Assembly (NCBI GenBank): GCA_934183165.1
Contig: CAKPRZ010000002.1
Coordinates: 103,501 to 167,500, forward strand
Length of the DNA: 64,000 nt
Direction: 5' to 3'
Source of the DNA: an uncultured Bacilli bacterium
GTDB lineage: Bacteria; Bacillota_I; Bacilli_A; RF39; UBA660
Under the pieces are notes generated by a model. The model did no database searches, was not told the origin of the DNA, and was given only the letters and a program-made list of their open reading frames with translations. The position numbers were made by a program, and so were the translations under genes. Of the stretch, positions 52,722 through 61,650 are shown in pieces (positions within the stretch are counted from its first letter, which is position 1; every line of letters starts with the position of its first letter).

Positions 52722-53726
52722 ATGATAAAAGTAGCCATAAATGGTTTTGGTAGAATTGGTAGATTGGTTTTTAGAATAATGCAAGAAGATTCTGATTTTG
52801 ATGTTGTAGCGATTAATGATCTTACAGATGCAGAACAATTAGCGTATTTACTAAAATATGATACTAATCAAAGAAGATATAATGTAGATGATATTTCATA
52901 TGAAGGTAATAGTATTGTATTTAAAGAGAAAAAAATTCCTATTTTTTCAGAAACAGATCCAAGTTTATTGCCTTGGAAGGAATTAGGCGTTGATGTTGTT
53001 TTTGAATGCACTGGTAGATTTACAACTAAAGAGTTAGCAGAGGAACATATTAAAGCTGGTGCCAAAAAAGTAATTATTTCAGCACCGGCTAAAGGAGATT
53101 TAAAGACAATTGTATATAATGTTAATGATGATATTCTAGATGGCAGTGAAAAGGTTATTTCTGCAGCATCATGTACAACAAATTGTCTTGCACCAGTCCT
53201 TGATGTTTTAAATAAAAATATAGGAATAGAAAAGGGATACATGACAACAGTACATGCATATACAAACGATCAAGCAACTCTTGATATAGCACACAAAAAA
53301 GGTATTAAGGCTCGTCGCGGTAGAGCTGCAGCAGCCAACATAATTCCAGCATCTACTGGTGCAGCTAGTGCAATAGGTGCAGTTATACCAAGTCTTGCCG
53401 GAAAATTAAATGGTAATGCGATGAGAGTACCCGTTCCAACTGGTTCTGTTATAGATGTGGTTTTAGAGTTGAAAAGAAATACTACTGTTGAAGAAATAAA
53501 TAAGTTATTTAAAGATAATACAAATGAAACTTTGATGTATACCTTGGATCCTGTTGTATCTAGTGACATTATTGGAATGCATTGTGGAGCTTTGGTAGAT
53601 GGATTAAGTACCGATATATTAGAGGTTGATGGTAGACAACTAGTAAAAGTTGTAGCTTGGTATGATAATGAAATGGGGTACTCAGCACAAATGGTGAGAA
53701 CTGCTAAAGTTTTATTAGAAAAATAA
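52722..53726 (+). CDS. gap: Glyceraldehyde-3-phosphate dehydrogenase
   Basis: A 334-residue GAPDH. The NAD-binding start KVAINGFGRIGRLVFR, catalytic Cys151 in SAASCTTNCLAP and the C-terminal WYDNEMGYSAQMV are clear. Asp32-type residue (INDLTD) points to NAD preference and a glycolytic role. AGGAGAGTG is upstream. No cggR regulator precedes it. pgk and tpi lie 2.2 kb downstream, separated by a lipoprotein and a protease gene. Confidence 0.96.
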   Translation: MIKVAINGFGRIGRLVFRIMQEDSDFDVVAINDLTDAEQLAYLLKYDTNQRRYNVDDISYEGNSIVFKEKKIPIFSETDPSLLPWKELGVDVVFECTGRFTTKELAEEHIKAGAKKVIISAPAKGDLKTIVYNVNDDILDGSEKVISAASCTTNCLAPVLDVLNKNIGIEKGYMTTVHAYTNDQATLDIAHKKGIKARRGRAAAANIIPASTGAASAIGAVIPSLAGKLNGNAMRVPVPTGSVIDVVLELKRNTTVEEINKLFKDNTNETLMYTLDPVVSSDIIGMHCGALVDGLSTDILEVDGRQLVKVVAWYDNEMGYSAQMVRTAKVLLEK

Positions 53727-53737
53727 AAGAGCATTTT

Positions 53738-53767
53738 AAAAGAACATTTTAGAATGTTCTTTTTATA
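53738..53767. terminator. Bidirectional terminator between gap and the lipoprotein gene
   Basis: A perfect 11-bp AAAAGAACATT/AATGTTCTTTT stem with a four-base loop. It serves converging transcripts. Confidence 0.85.
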
Positions 53768-54188
53768 ATTCATTAACTATATTTTTGATAGTAATCATTT
53801 CAGGAATATTATCATTTACTGTTAATACCAATCCTTTATGTGTTATAACGTAAGTTGTTTCATCTACATCTTTTTCTTTTATATAGCCATTTGCTGCTAT
53901 TTCTTTATAATTTTTATTGCTTTCACTAAATTCATATAAAACGATGACATTATCATTACTAAAATAGTAATAATAACATTTAAGGGCACCTTTGTCATTT
54001 CCCTTTAACTCAATTTTTTCAAATGTAATATTATTTTCTTTAAGTTTATCATCCAGTTTTTCCACTTGTCCTGTGGAAACCGAAATTTGTTTGGTTATAC
54101 TATTTATTTCATCTTGAGAAGCTTTTTTACCACAGCCACATGTTAATAGTAAAATAATGGCTAGTAGATAGCACGTAAATTTTTTCAT
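53763..54188 (-). CDS. Small lipoprotein of unknown function
   Basis: A 141-residue exported protein. The signal peptide KKFTCYLLAIILLLTCGCG ends in a lipobox-like LLTC or TCGC. The rest has a short helical part and a beta domain (KCYYYYFSNDNVIVLYEFSE) without a known family. AGGAGGAA lies six bases before the ATG at 54188; the frame extends eleven codons but without a ribosome site. It is transcribed against the glycolytic genes. Confidence 0.7.
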   Translation of the reverse strand: MKKFTCYLLAIILLLTCGCGKKASQDEINSITKQISVSTGQVEKLDDKLKENNITFEKIELKGNDKGALKCYYYYFSNDNVIVLYEFSESNKNYKEIAANGYIKEKDVDETTYVITHKGLVLTVNDNIPEMITIKNIVNEL

Positions 54189-54308
54189 TATCTTCCTCCT
54201 ACTATAAGCAAATAATATCATATAATTAATTTTTGCTCAATAAAAAATTAAAATATTATTGATTAAAAAAATATTAATATATATAATAAAAGAAGATAGG
54301 AGAGTATT

Positions 54309-55880
54309 ATGAGTGAGAAGTTAAAAAATAATAAAAGGTTAGTGGTTTCAAGTATTATAATATTTGTTTTAGTTATTGGGGCTTTATTGTGGTATTTTTT
54401 GATATATAAAGCTAATGATATAAGAAGTGGCCAAAAAAATGCTTTATTGTATCCTACAGTTGTATTTACAGATAATATTAATAGTAATAAAGCCAATAGA
54501 GGAACAAAAATCGAAATAACAGGGCATATTGTTTATCTTGGAAGCAAAGCTTATTGGTATAGATCTGATTTTTATTACGAAGGTGGATTAATTAAAAATG
54601 GAGTATGTAGAAAAGTAACAACAAAAGATTATATTTCGTTAGGTTTTCCTTTATCTTTGGATAAAATGCATGCTAAAGTTGGTGTATATAAAGATAGTAA
54701 ATGTAATATAAAAATTGCGACTTATAAAACAAAAACATATTATATTAATAATTCTTCTAATTCCAATAATAAAAGAAAGACGTTTATAGCTACATTTAAA
54801 AAGAATGGGGCTTCAAATATTGGCACTGAAAGATTGAGTTGTACAACAACTGGCACATCATGCACTATAAAAGCACCATCTATAACAGCAAAATCAGGGT
54901 ATAGCGTAGTTGGATGGAATGATATTACTTTAGTTTCATCAGCTAAATATAAAGTTGGGTCAACTATCACACTTAGATCAAATAAAACTTTTTATGCAAT
55001 AGTTAAAAAGAATATCACAAAGCCATCTAATAATCCTTTAACAAAAGGATCTATTGATATGACTATTTTTACAGATACGTTTAAAGCTGGCACTTCAGGA
55101 ACGATTAAAGTTACAACTACACCTTCTTCGGCTACTGCAACTGTAACTAGTTCTAACCCTAATGTTATTCGTATTACTAAAACTGGTGATACTTGGAAAA
55201 TGACAGCAGTAAAAGCAGGCACAGCTACTGTAACTGCTCAATCTTCAACTGGTGCAAAAAAATCTAAAACTTATAAAGTTGTGGAACCAACAGAAAATAA
55301 GCATGCATGGTTAAAGAAGGGACTAGCTAGTGAGATGACTATTAATGGAGTTAAAGTATATATTGAAAAAGGATGTAATGCATCAGCTCAGAAATCTCAT
55401 ATTACTGATATAAAAGAAACTCCTGTTAATCTTTTAAAATATTCTAATGGTATCTATTTATTATCATCATCAACATTTAAATCAGTATGGGGTGGTAACT
55501 ATAGTGGTATGACATATGCGGGTAATGTTATTTCATATAACGCTATTAATTGTGGTGGATTCTACTATGGTACTGTTGCTCATGAACTTGCTCATTCAAT
55601 TGATTCGAAATATGGATTTGCTTCTGGAAAAATAAGATTATCTTCAAGCAAAGAATACATAAATTTATATAATAAGTATAAAGGAAAAAACGTGTTGAGA
55701 AGTTATGCCTTCTCTAATCCTAGTGAATTTTTCTCTGAGTCTTTCTCGGCTTATGTACTTCAAACATATTATAAAACTAATACTTATTCAAAAGCTGGTA
55801 AATGGAGTAGTTATCCTGCAGATATTAAATCTCAAATGAAAAATACAGTTAATACTGTTTCAAATTTTACATTAAAATAA
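54309..55880 (+). CDS. Surface metalloprotease with anthrax-lethal-factor/PPEP-type domain
   Basis: A 523-residue extracellular protein anchored by an N-terminal helix (11-33). A beta region (60-145), an InlB-like/Flg_new repeat (about 158-233, ending ITLRSNKTFYAIVKK) and a bacterial Ig-like domain (about 246-326) precede the catalytic domain (330-523). The zinc motif is VAHELAHSIDSKYG (H425, E426, H429) and the third ligand region is SNPSEFFSESFSAY (E473). This His-Glu and SEFF pattern matches the ATLF/M34 and Pro-Pro endopeptidase (PPEP, Zmp1) group. It could free surface proteins from cells. AGGAGAG lies upstream. Confidence 0.8.
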   Translation: MSEKLKNNKRLVVSSIIIFVLVIGALLWYFLIYKANDIRSGQKNALLYPTVVFTDNINSNKANRGTKIEITGHIVYLGSKAYWYRSDFYYEGGLIKNGVCRKVTTKDYISLGFPLSLDKMHAKVGVYKDSKCNIKIATYKTKTYYINNSSNSNNKRKTFIATFKKNGASNIGTERLSCTTTGTSCTIKAPSITAKSGYSVVGWNDITLVSSAKYKVGSTITLRSNKTFYAIVKKNITKPSNNPLTKGSIDMTIFTDTFKAGTSGTIKVTTTPSSATATVTSSNPNVIRITKTGDTWKMTAVKAGTATVTAQSSTGAKKSKTYKVVEPTENKHAWLKKGLASEMTINGVKVYIEKGCNASAQKSHITDIKETPVNLLKYSNGIYLLSSSTFKSVWGGNYSGMTYAGNVISYNAINCGGFYYGTVAHELAHSIDSKYGFASGKIRLSSSKEYINLYNKYKGKNVLRSYAFSNPSEFFSESFSAYVLQTYYKTNTYSKAGKWSSYPADIKSQMKNTVNTVSNFTLK

Positions 55881-55933
55881 GGCCTTTTAGGGCTTTATTT
55901 GTTTATAAATTATTAAGGTTAGGTGATTAAATA

Positions 55934-57115
55934 ATGAAAAAAACTATTAGAGATTTTGATTTAACTGGTAAAAGAGTATTAATTAGGTGCGATTTTAATG
56001 TTCCCATGCAAGATGGAAAGATTACCGATGACAATAGAATTGTTCAAAGTCTAAAAACAATTAATTATGCAATTAATAAAAAGGCCAAGGTAATATTATT
56101 ATCACATCTTGGTAAAGTTAAAAGCGAATCAGATAAGAAGAAAAACAGTTTAAGAGGAGTAGGAGAAAGATTAAGTGAATTACTAAATAAAAATGTGATA
56201 TTCATTAATGATACTCGAGGATTAGAAGTAGAAGCAGCAATTAATAATATGCATGATGGTGAAGTTATTTTATTAGAAAATACACGTTGGGAAGATTATC
56301 CAGAAAAATTAGAAAGTAAAAATGATGATAATTTGGGAAAATATTGGGCTAAATTAGGTGATATATATATTAATGATGCATTTGGTACAGCCCATAGATC
56401 ACATGCATCAAATGTTGGAATTTCAAAGTATTTACCATCAGGTATTGGTTTTCTGATTGAAAAGGAACTAAAAGAATTAAGTGTTTTAAATAATCCTAGT
56501 AGACCATATGTTGTAATTTTAGGTGGCGCTAAGATAAGTGATAAAATAGAGATAATATCTGCTCTTGTAGAAAAAGCTGATAAGATTTTAATAGGTGGAG
56601 GAATGGCATTTACTTTTTTGAAAGCTAAAGGGTATGAAGTAGGAAAGTCATTAGTAGATATTGATAATTTGAATTTTGCGTTAGATATGATAAATAATTA
56701 TGATGAAAAAATAATTTTACCAATTGATATTAGAGCCACCAAAGAGTTTACTGATACAAATCATAATAGAATAACTTCAATAGATTCAATTAAAGAAGAT
56801 GAAATGGGATTGGACATTGGTCCTGATAGTATAAATTTATTTATAGAAAATTTAAAAAATGCTAAAACAATATTTTGGAATGGTACTTTGGGTTACTCAG
56901 AATATGTTAATTATTGTGATGGTACTAAGAATATATTAAAATTTATTTCATCACTTGATGTAACTGTAATATTAGGTGGTGGGGATACTGTCGCTGCAAG
57001 CAAGACATTTGGATATAAAGATAAAGTCTCATATGCTTCCACTGGGGGCGGTGCTACTCTAGAATATATAGCAGGTAAAACATTGCCAGGATTAGAAGCA
57101 ATAGATAATAAATAG
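55934..57115 (+). CDS. pgk: Phosphoglycerate kinase
   Basis: A 393-residue PGK. The start KRVLIRCDFNVPMQDGKITD, RSHASN, LGGAKISDKIE, and the ATP loop VILGGGDTVAAS are all present. It follows an imperfect hairpin after the protease gene and forms a two-gene unit with tpi (13-base gap). Confidence 0.96.
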   Translation: MKKTIRDFDLTGKRVLIRCDFNVPMQDGKITDDNRIVQSLKTINYAINKKAKVILLSHLGKVKSESDKKKNSLRGVGERLSELLNKNVIFINDTRGLEVEAAINNMHDGEVILLENTRWEDYPEKLESKNDDNLGKYWAKLGDIYINDAFGTAHRSHASNVGISKYLPSGIGFLIEKELKELSVLNNPSRPYVVILGGAKISDKIEIISALVEKADKILIGGGMAFTFLKAKGYEVGKSLVDIDNLNFALDMINNYDEKIILPIDIRATKEFTDTNHNRITSIDSIKEDEMGLDIGPDSINLFIENLKNAKTIFWNGTLGYSEYVNYCDGTKNILKFISSLDVTVILGGGDTVAASKTFGYKDKVSYASTGGGATLEYIAGKTLPGLEAIDNK

Positions 57116-57128
57116 AAGATGGTGATTT

Positions 57129-57839
57129 ATGAAAATTTTTGTAGCAAATCATAAAAATTATATGGATAATGATGAAATGATTAAATATATTAATCATTTT
57201 AAAAAGTATGAACAACGAAAAAATATAATCGTTTGTCCAAGCTCAATATATCTTTCAATGTTTAAAGAAACTTCCTTAAATATTGGGTGCCAAGATTTCG
57301 ATTTAAAATGTCCAATGAATGGTGGAATATCATTAAAACAACTAACATCACTAAGAATTAAATATATTATTATAGGACATAGTGATAATAAAAAATATAA
57401 AAACGAAGATAGTAAATTAATAAATAAAAAATTATTAAAATCTTTAGAAAAAGGCTTTGTTCCTATTGTGTGTATTGGTGAAGATATAAATAATATAAAT
57501 GATAGTATGAATATAATAAAAAAACAAATAGATGAATTTTTAGAAGATATAAATTATAGTTTACTAAAAAAAATTATATTTGCTTATGAACCAGTATGGG
57601 CGATTAGTGATGGTATAAATAAAGTAGATGTTTCTAAAAATATTAATTTGAAAGATATAATTAAATCTATTAAACTATCTTTAAAAGAGAAATACAATTT
57701 AGATAGCTTGGTTTTATATGGAGGCAGTGTTAATAAATATAATATAGATAGTTTAAATGATATAGACGAAATTGATGGATATTTAATTGGAAAGAGTAGT
57801 ACATCCATAGATGAATTTGATTATATTATTAATTCATGA
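57129..57839 (+). CDS. tpiA: Triosephosphate isomerase, divergent
   Basis: A 236-residue TIM-barrel isomerase. Catalytic residues are kept: N7 and K9 in VANHKNYM, H84 in IIGHSDN, E154 in FAYEPVWAIS and the phosphate loop LYGGSVN. The first motif reads NHKN, not NWKM, and the mobile loop is SDGINK, not GTGK, so the enzyme is unusual in loop 6. Gene context (gap, pgk, gpmI) supports the role. It is shorter than the usual 250. It ends in TGA. Confidence 0.88.
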   Translation: MKIFVANHKNYMDNDEMIKYINHFKKYEQRKNIIVCPSSIYLSMFKETSLNIGCQDFDLKCPMNGGISLKQLTSLRIKYIIIGHSDNKKYKNEDSKLINKKLLKSLEKGFVPIVCIGEDINNINDSMNIIKKQIDEFLEDINYSLLKKIIFAYEPVWAISDGINKVDVSKNINLKDIIKSIKLSLKEKYNLDSLVLYGGSVNKYNIDSLNDIDEIDGYLIGKSSTSIDEFDYIINS

Positions 57840-57844
57840 TGCAA

Positions 57845-57855
57845 TTTCGACAAAA
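57845..57855. promoter_or_regulatory. Spo0A box upstream of spo0A
   Basis: TTTCGACAAAA is the exact complement of TTTTGTCGAAA, the 0A-box core. It lies 89 bases before the spo0A start and ahead of a hairpin, fitting autoregulation. Confidence 0.55.
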
Positions 57856-57871
57856 CTTTACAATTTTGGCT

Positions 57872-57903
57872 AAAAATCTCTCTTTTATTAGGGAGATTTT
57901 TGT
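57872..57903 (+). terminator. Terminator after tpiA
   Basis: AAAAATCTC pairs with GAGATTTTT; further C-G and T-G pairs close the loop. A T-run follows. TATAAT at 57906 may be the -10 of spo0A. Confidence 0.75.
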
Positions 57904-57943
57904 TGTATAATAACGATACATGGTAGTAAGAAAGGAATAAATA

Positions 57944-58720
57944 ATGAAAAATATTAAAGTACTTATGATTGATGACAATTATGAGCTTGTTGAGATGGTA
58001 AAGGAGTATTTTAGTAGTAATGAAAGTATTAGAGTAACTTTGATTGCCCATGATGGCGTTGAAGGAATGAAGTTAATAAAAGAAAAACAGGATGAATATG
58101 ATGTGATAATTCTTGATCTTATTATGCCTAGAAAAGATGGTGTTACAGTATTAGAGGAGATGAAAGAATTAAATATAGATAAGAAGGTTATTGTTTTAAC
58201 TTCATATAATACACAAGATATGATAAGAAAAGTATCTGAACTTGGAATAGGATATTTTATCTTAAAACCTTTCGAATTAAGTGAACTAGAAAAACGTATT
58301 TTAGAATCAATGGATGTTAATAATGTTAATAATAAGTCCATTGATGTTTATAAAAATAATTTGCAAATTTCTATAACAAAGATATTACATGAATTGGGTG
58401 TTCCTTCTCATATTAAAGGATATCAATATATCAGAGAAGGAATATATATAATATATGAAAATCCAGAAGTTATTGGTGGGATAACGAAAGAACTATATCC
58501 AGATATTGCAACTAAATTTGAAACTACTGTTTCTAGAGTAGAACGTGCTATTCGTCATGCAATAGAAGTTAGTTGGAATAGAGGCAATTGGGATTTAATG
58601 GAAGAAATTTTTGGTCATAGTGTTGATATTGATAAAGCAAAGCCAACTAATTCAGAATTTATAGTTACTGTTGCAGATAAACTTAGATTGGAATTTCACC
58701 AAGGAACGATAAAAAGTTAA
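57944..58720 (+). CDS. spo0A: Sporulation master regulator Spo0A
   Basis: A 258-residue response regulator. The receiver domain (1-120) has VLMIDDN, phosphoacceptor D58 in [13 protein letters not shown] and the late Lys in YFILKPF. The C-terminal domain (about 140-258) is the Spo0A effector: [20 protein letters not shown], then [19 protein letters not shown] as the recognition helix region. The two halves are joined by a short linker. GAAAGG precedes the ATG. Its place inside the glycolytic cluster is unusual; in Bacillus it follows spoIVB. Confidence 0.96.
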   Translation: MKNIKVLMIDDNYELVEMVKEYFSSNESIRVTLIAHDGVEGMKLIKEKQDEYDVIILDLIMPRKDGVTVLEEMKELNIDKKVIVLTSYNTQDMIRKVSELGIGYFILKPFELSELEKRILESMDVNNVNNKSIDVYKNNLQISITKILHELGVPSHIKGYQYIREGIYIIYENPEVIGGITKELYPDIATKFETTVSRVERAIRHAIEVSWNRGNWDLMEEIFGHSVDIDKAKPTNSEFIVTVADKLRLEFHQGTIKS

Positions 58721-58740
58721 AGCTATTTTATAGCTTTTTA
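58719..58740 (+). terminator. Terminator after spo0A
   Basis: AAAGCTAT/ATAGCTTT stem with a three-base loop and T-run, beginning at the stop codon. Confidence 0.8.
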
Positions 58741-58751
58741 TTTACGCATTA

Positions 58752-58781
58752 TTGACATTAAAAGCACACAAGTAATATAAT
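58752..58781 (+). promoter_or_regulatory. Sigma-A-type promoter of the DUF4143 ATPase
   Basis: TTGACA and TATAAT, both perfect, with an 18-base spacer, 34 bases before the start codon. Confidence 0.75.
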
Positions 58782-58814
58782 ATATTTGGAAATAATGATA
58801 TAGGAGGACACTTT

Positions 58815-60089
58815 ATGAAACGAAAAATAGACAATACTTTATTAAAATGGAAAAAAGATCCTATGAAGAAACCTCTTATGCTATATGGCAATAAACAAGT
58901 AGGAAAAACATATTCAGTTTTAAAATTCGGTGAAGAGAATTATGATAATGTAGTTTATTTTAATACTGATAACAATATTGAACTTTATAAGATTTTAAAA
59001 AAAGAAAGAACAATTGATAGAATCATATCTTGTTTATCAGTTTTATCAAATGAAACAATAATTGAAAATGAAACGCTTATTGTATTCGATAATTTAAATG
59101 ATGAGGATATTGCAAGTGGTTTAAAAGTGTTTGGGCGTAATAAACATAATTATAATATAATACTTATTACCTCTATGAAACAAAACTTGAAAAAATTCAA
59201 ATGTGAAGAATTTAATTATAGAATGATGACAAGCTTAGATTTTGAAGAATATTTAATGGCAATAAACAATGAACAATTGATAGAATTTATTAAATCATCT
59301 TTTAAAAATAATAAACCAATGCCTTTTCATAGTTTGGCGTTACAATATTTTGAGGAATATTTAATGACAGGTGGTATGCCAGAAGCTGTAGAACTAAGCG
59401 TTCAAAACAAAAACAAACTACTTTTGAATTCTGTTTATGATAAAATAATAGATTCCTATAAAAAAGAATTTAATTGTTTAGATAATTTAATTGATATAGT
59501 TCGTAGTCTTGATGTTTTTGATAGTATTGCTTTTCAACTTCAAAAGCCTAACAAAAAATTTCAATATGGGCTTATAAAAACAGGTGGAAGAAGTAAAGAT
59601 TATGAAAAAGCCATTAACTTTTTAAATAGTAATGGTTTTATATATAAAAGTCATAAAATATCAGAAGTAAAGTATCCACTTAGTTCTTGTAAAGATAAGG
59701 ACACATTTAAGTTGTACTTAAATGATACTGGATTATTATTTAGCAAAATGTTTTTAAATAAAAATAAATTTTTATTTAATGATAAAATTAAAAATATTAT
59801 TATAGAAAATGCAATTGCGATATCACTTATTAATTGTGGATTTAATCTTTATTATTATCAATCTGAAGGAAAAGCAGAAGTTAGTTTTGTTGTTCAAACT
59901 AGAATTGGTAAAGTAATACCAATAGAAATAGTAAATAAAAATTTGTCAAAGGCTAAGTCTCTTACGTTATTTATGAACAAATTTAATATTAATGAAGCAA
60001 TAAGAATAACAGAAGATAATTTTTGTATGAAAAAAGGAATTAAATATATTCCAACTTATGCATTGTTTTGTTTAGAAGATATATTGTAG
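58815..60089 (+). CDS. AAA-type ATPase with DUF4143 C-terminus
   Basis: A 424-residue protein. The Walker A loop LYGNKQVGKTYS, Walker B TLIVFDNL and a sensor ILITSMK form the AAA-like domain (1-170). The C-terminal DUF4143 (about 200-410) includes FKLYLNDTGLLF and SEGKAEVSFVVQTRIGKVIP, which resembles a nuclease-type fold. This family is common in anaerobes and of unknown role. It is the first of a unit with gpmI, 11 bases apart. Confidence 0.82.
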   Translation: MKRKIDNTLLKWKKDPMKKPLMLYGNKQVGKTYSVLKFGEENYDNVVYFNTDNNIELYKILKKERTIDRIISCLSVLSNETIIENETLIVFDNLNDEDIASGLKVFGRNKHNYNIILITSMKQNLKKFKCEEFNYRMMTSLDFEEYLMAINNEQLIEFIKSSFKNNKPMPFHSLALQYFEEYLMTGGMPEAVELSVQNKNKLLLNSVYDKIIDSYKKEFNCLDNLIDIVRSLDVFDSIAFQLQKPNKKFQYGLIKTGGRSKDYEKAINFLNSNGFIYKSHKISEVKYPLSSCKDKDTFKLYLNDTGLLFSKMFLNKNKFLFNDKIKNIIIENAIAISLINCGFNLYYYQSEGKAEVSFVVQTRIGKVIPIEIVNKNLSKAKSLTLFMNKFNINEAIRITEDNFCMKKGIKYIPTYALFCLEDIL

Positions 60090-60100
60090 GAGGTATTAAA

Positions 60101-61579
60101 ATGAAAAATATAGTTTTATGTATTATGGATGGAGTAGGAATTAGAAAAGAAAAAAAAGGAAATGCATTTAAACTAGCAAATACTCCTAATTTTGATTATT
60201 TATGGAACAATTATCCACATTGTATGTTAGAAGCAAGTGGAGAATTTGTTGGTTTACCAAAAGGCCAAATGGGAAATAGTGAGGTGGGACATTTAAATAT
60301 TGGTACAGGGAGAATTGTGTATCAACCTTTACAGATGATTAATAATGCTATAGAAGATGGTAGTTTCTATAAGAATGATAAAATTCTCAATTTGATTTCA
60401 AAAGTTAAAAAAAATGATAGAAAGTTACATATAATGGGACTTATTAGTGATGGTGGAGTACATTCTGAACTTTCACATTTATTAGCACTTATTAAATTGT
60501 GTAAGGAACAAGATATTGAACCATATCTTCATCTGTTTACTGATGGACGTGATACCCCACCTGATAGTGCATTAAAATATTTTGATGAGCTTGATAAGTT
60601 AAATTATGGGAAAATCTCTACAATTTCGGGTAGATTTTATGCGATGGATAGAGATAATAGATGGGAACGTATTAAAAAAGCGTATGATGCTATTGTAAAT
60701 GGAAAGGGAGATAGATTTTCTAGTTATAAAGAAGCCATAGAGACAAACTATAGCAAACAGATCACAGATGAGTTTATTGTTCCAGCAATAATAGATGATA
60801 AAGGTCTTGTTTCATCTGGCGATGGAGTAATTGTGTTTAATTACCGCACAGATAGACAAAGAGAATTATTTAAAGTATTAACAAACAAAAATTTTAATGA
60901 ATTTGAAAGAACTGTTGATAACATAGATTTAGTTACTATGGTTCCTGTTAGTGAAGAAGTTATTCATACTCCTGCTTTTTCTAGTAGTAATTTAGTTAAT
61001 ACTTTGGGCAGTTATATTTCTGAAAAAGGATATAGTCAATTAAGAATTGCTGAAACTGAAAAATATGCTCATGTTACATTTTTCTTTGATGGACAAGTTG
61101 ATGTTGTGCTTAAAGGATCAAATAGAATTTTAGTTCCATCACCTAAAGTAGAAACATATGATTTAGCACCAAAAATGTCTGCTTGTGAAATAACAGATAA
61201 ACTTTTACCGATTGTTAATGATTATAATTTAATAGTACTTAATTTTGCCAATGGTGATATGCTAGGACATACCGGAGTTTTAGAAGCTGCTATTGAAGGG
61301 GTCGAAACGGTAGATCAATGTTTAGGGAAAATATTCAAAGCATGTAATGGAACCATTATTGTTACTGCAGACCATGGAAATTGTGAAGAGATGATAGGTA
61401 ATGACGGGTCAGTGATTACTAGTCATACTACTAATAAAGTTCCACTTATTATTACTGATAAAACGGTAAAATTAGATCCTAATAAAGTTGGTAAATTATC
61501 TGATATAGCACCAACAATTCTTAAATTAATGGATATTTCAGTTCCTAAAGAGATGACAGGAGATATTTTAATTAAATAG
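60101..61579 (+). CDS. gpmI: Phosphoglycerate mutase, cofactor-independent
   Basis: A 492-residue manganese-dependent mutase. VLCIMDGVGIR with the first metal Asp, S60 in KGQMGNSEVGHLNIG (phosphoserine), GRFYAMDRDNRWER and the C-terminal TADHGNCEEM are present. AGGAGGT lies eight bases before the ATG at 60101. This completes gap-pgk-tpi-gpmI; eno is not in the window. Confidence 0.96.
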   Translation: MKNIVLCIMDGVGIRKEKKGNAFKLANTPNFDYLWNNYPHCMLEASGEFVGLPKGQMGNSEVGHLNIGTGRIVYQPLQMINNAIEDGSFYKNDKILNLISKVKKNDRKLHIMGLISDGGVHSELSHLLALIKLCKEQDIEPYLHLFTDGRDTPPDSALKYFDELDKLNYGKISTISGRFYAMDRDNRWERIKKAYDAIVNGKGDRFSSYKEAIETNYSKQITDEFIVPAIIDDKGLVSSGDGVIVFNYRTDRQRELFKVLTNKNFNEFERTVDNIDLVTMVPVSEEVIHTPAFSSSNLVNTLGSYISEKGYSQLRIAETEKYAHVTFFFDGQVDVVLKGSNRILVPSPKVETYDLAPKMSACEITDKLLPIVNDYNLIVLNFANGDMLGHTGVLEAAIEGVETVDQCLGKIFKACNGTIIVTADHGNCEEMIGNDGSVITSHTTNKVPLIITDKTVKLDPNKVGKLSDIAPTILKLMDISVPKEMTGDILIK

Positions 61580-61591
61580 TAAATATTAATA

Positions 61592-61620
61592 TTGCGTTTT
61601 TAAAACATTTGTTCTATAAT
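61592..61620 (+). promoter_or_regulatory. Sigma-A-type promoter of dinB
   Basis: TTGCGT and TATAAT with a 17-base spacer, 30 bases before the dinB start. No LexA-type GAAC...GTTC palindrome overlaps it. Confidence 0.65.
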
Positions 61621-61650
61621 AAGCATTGTTAATAGATATGGGGTGATAAA

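Noticed and set aside
61580..61650. LexA/SOS box at dinB
   Set aside because: GTTC occurs at 61611 but no matching GAAC half at the right distance.
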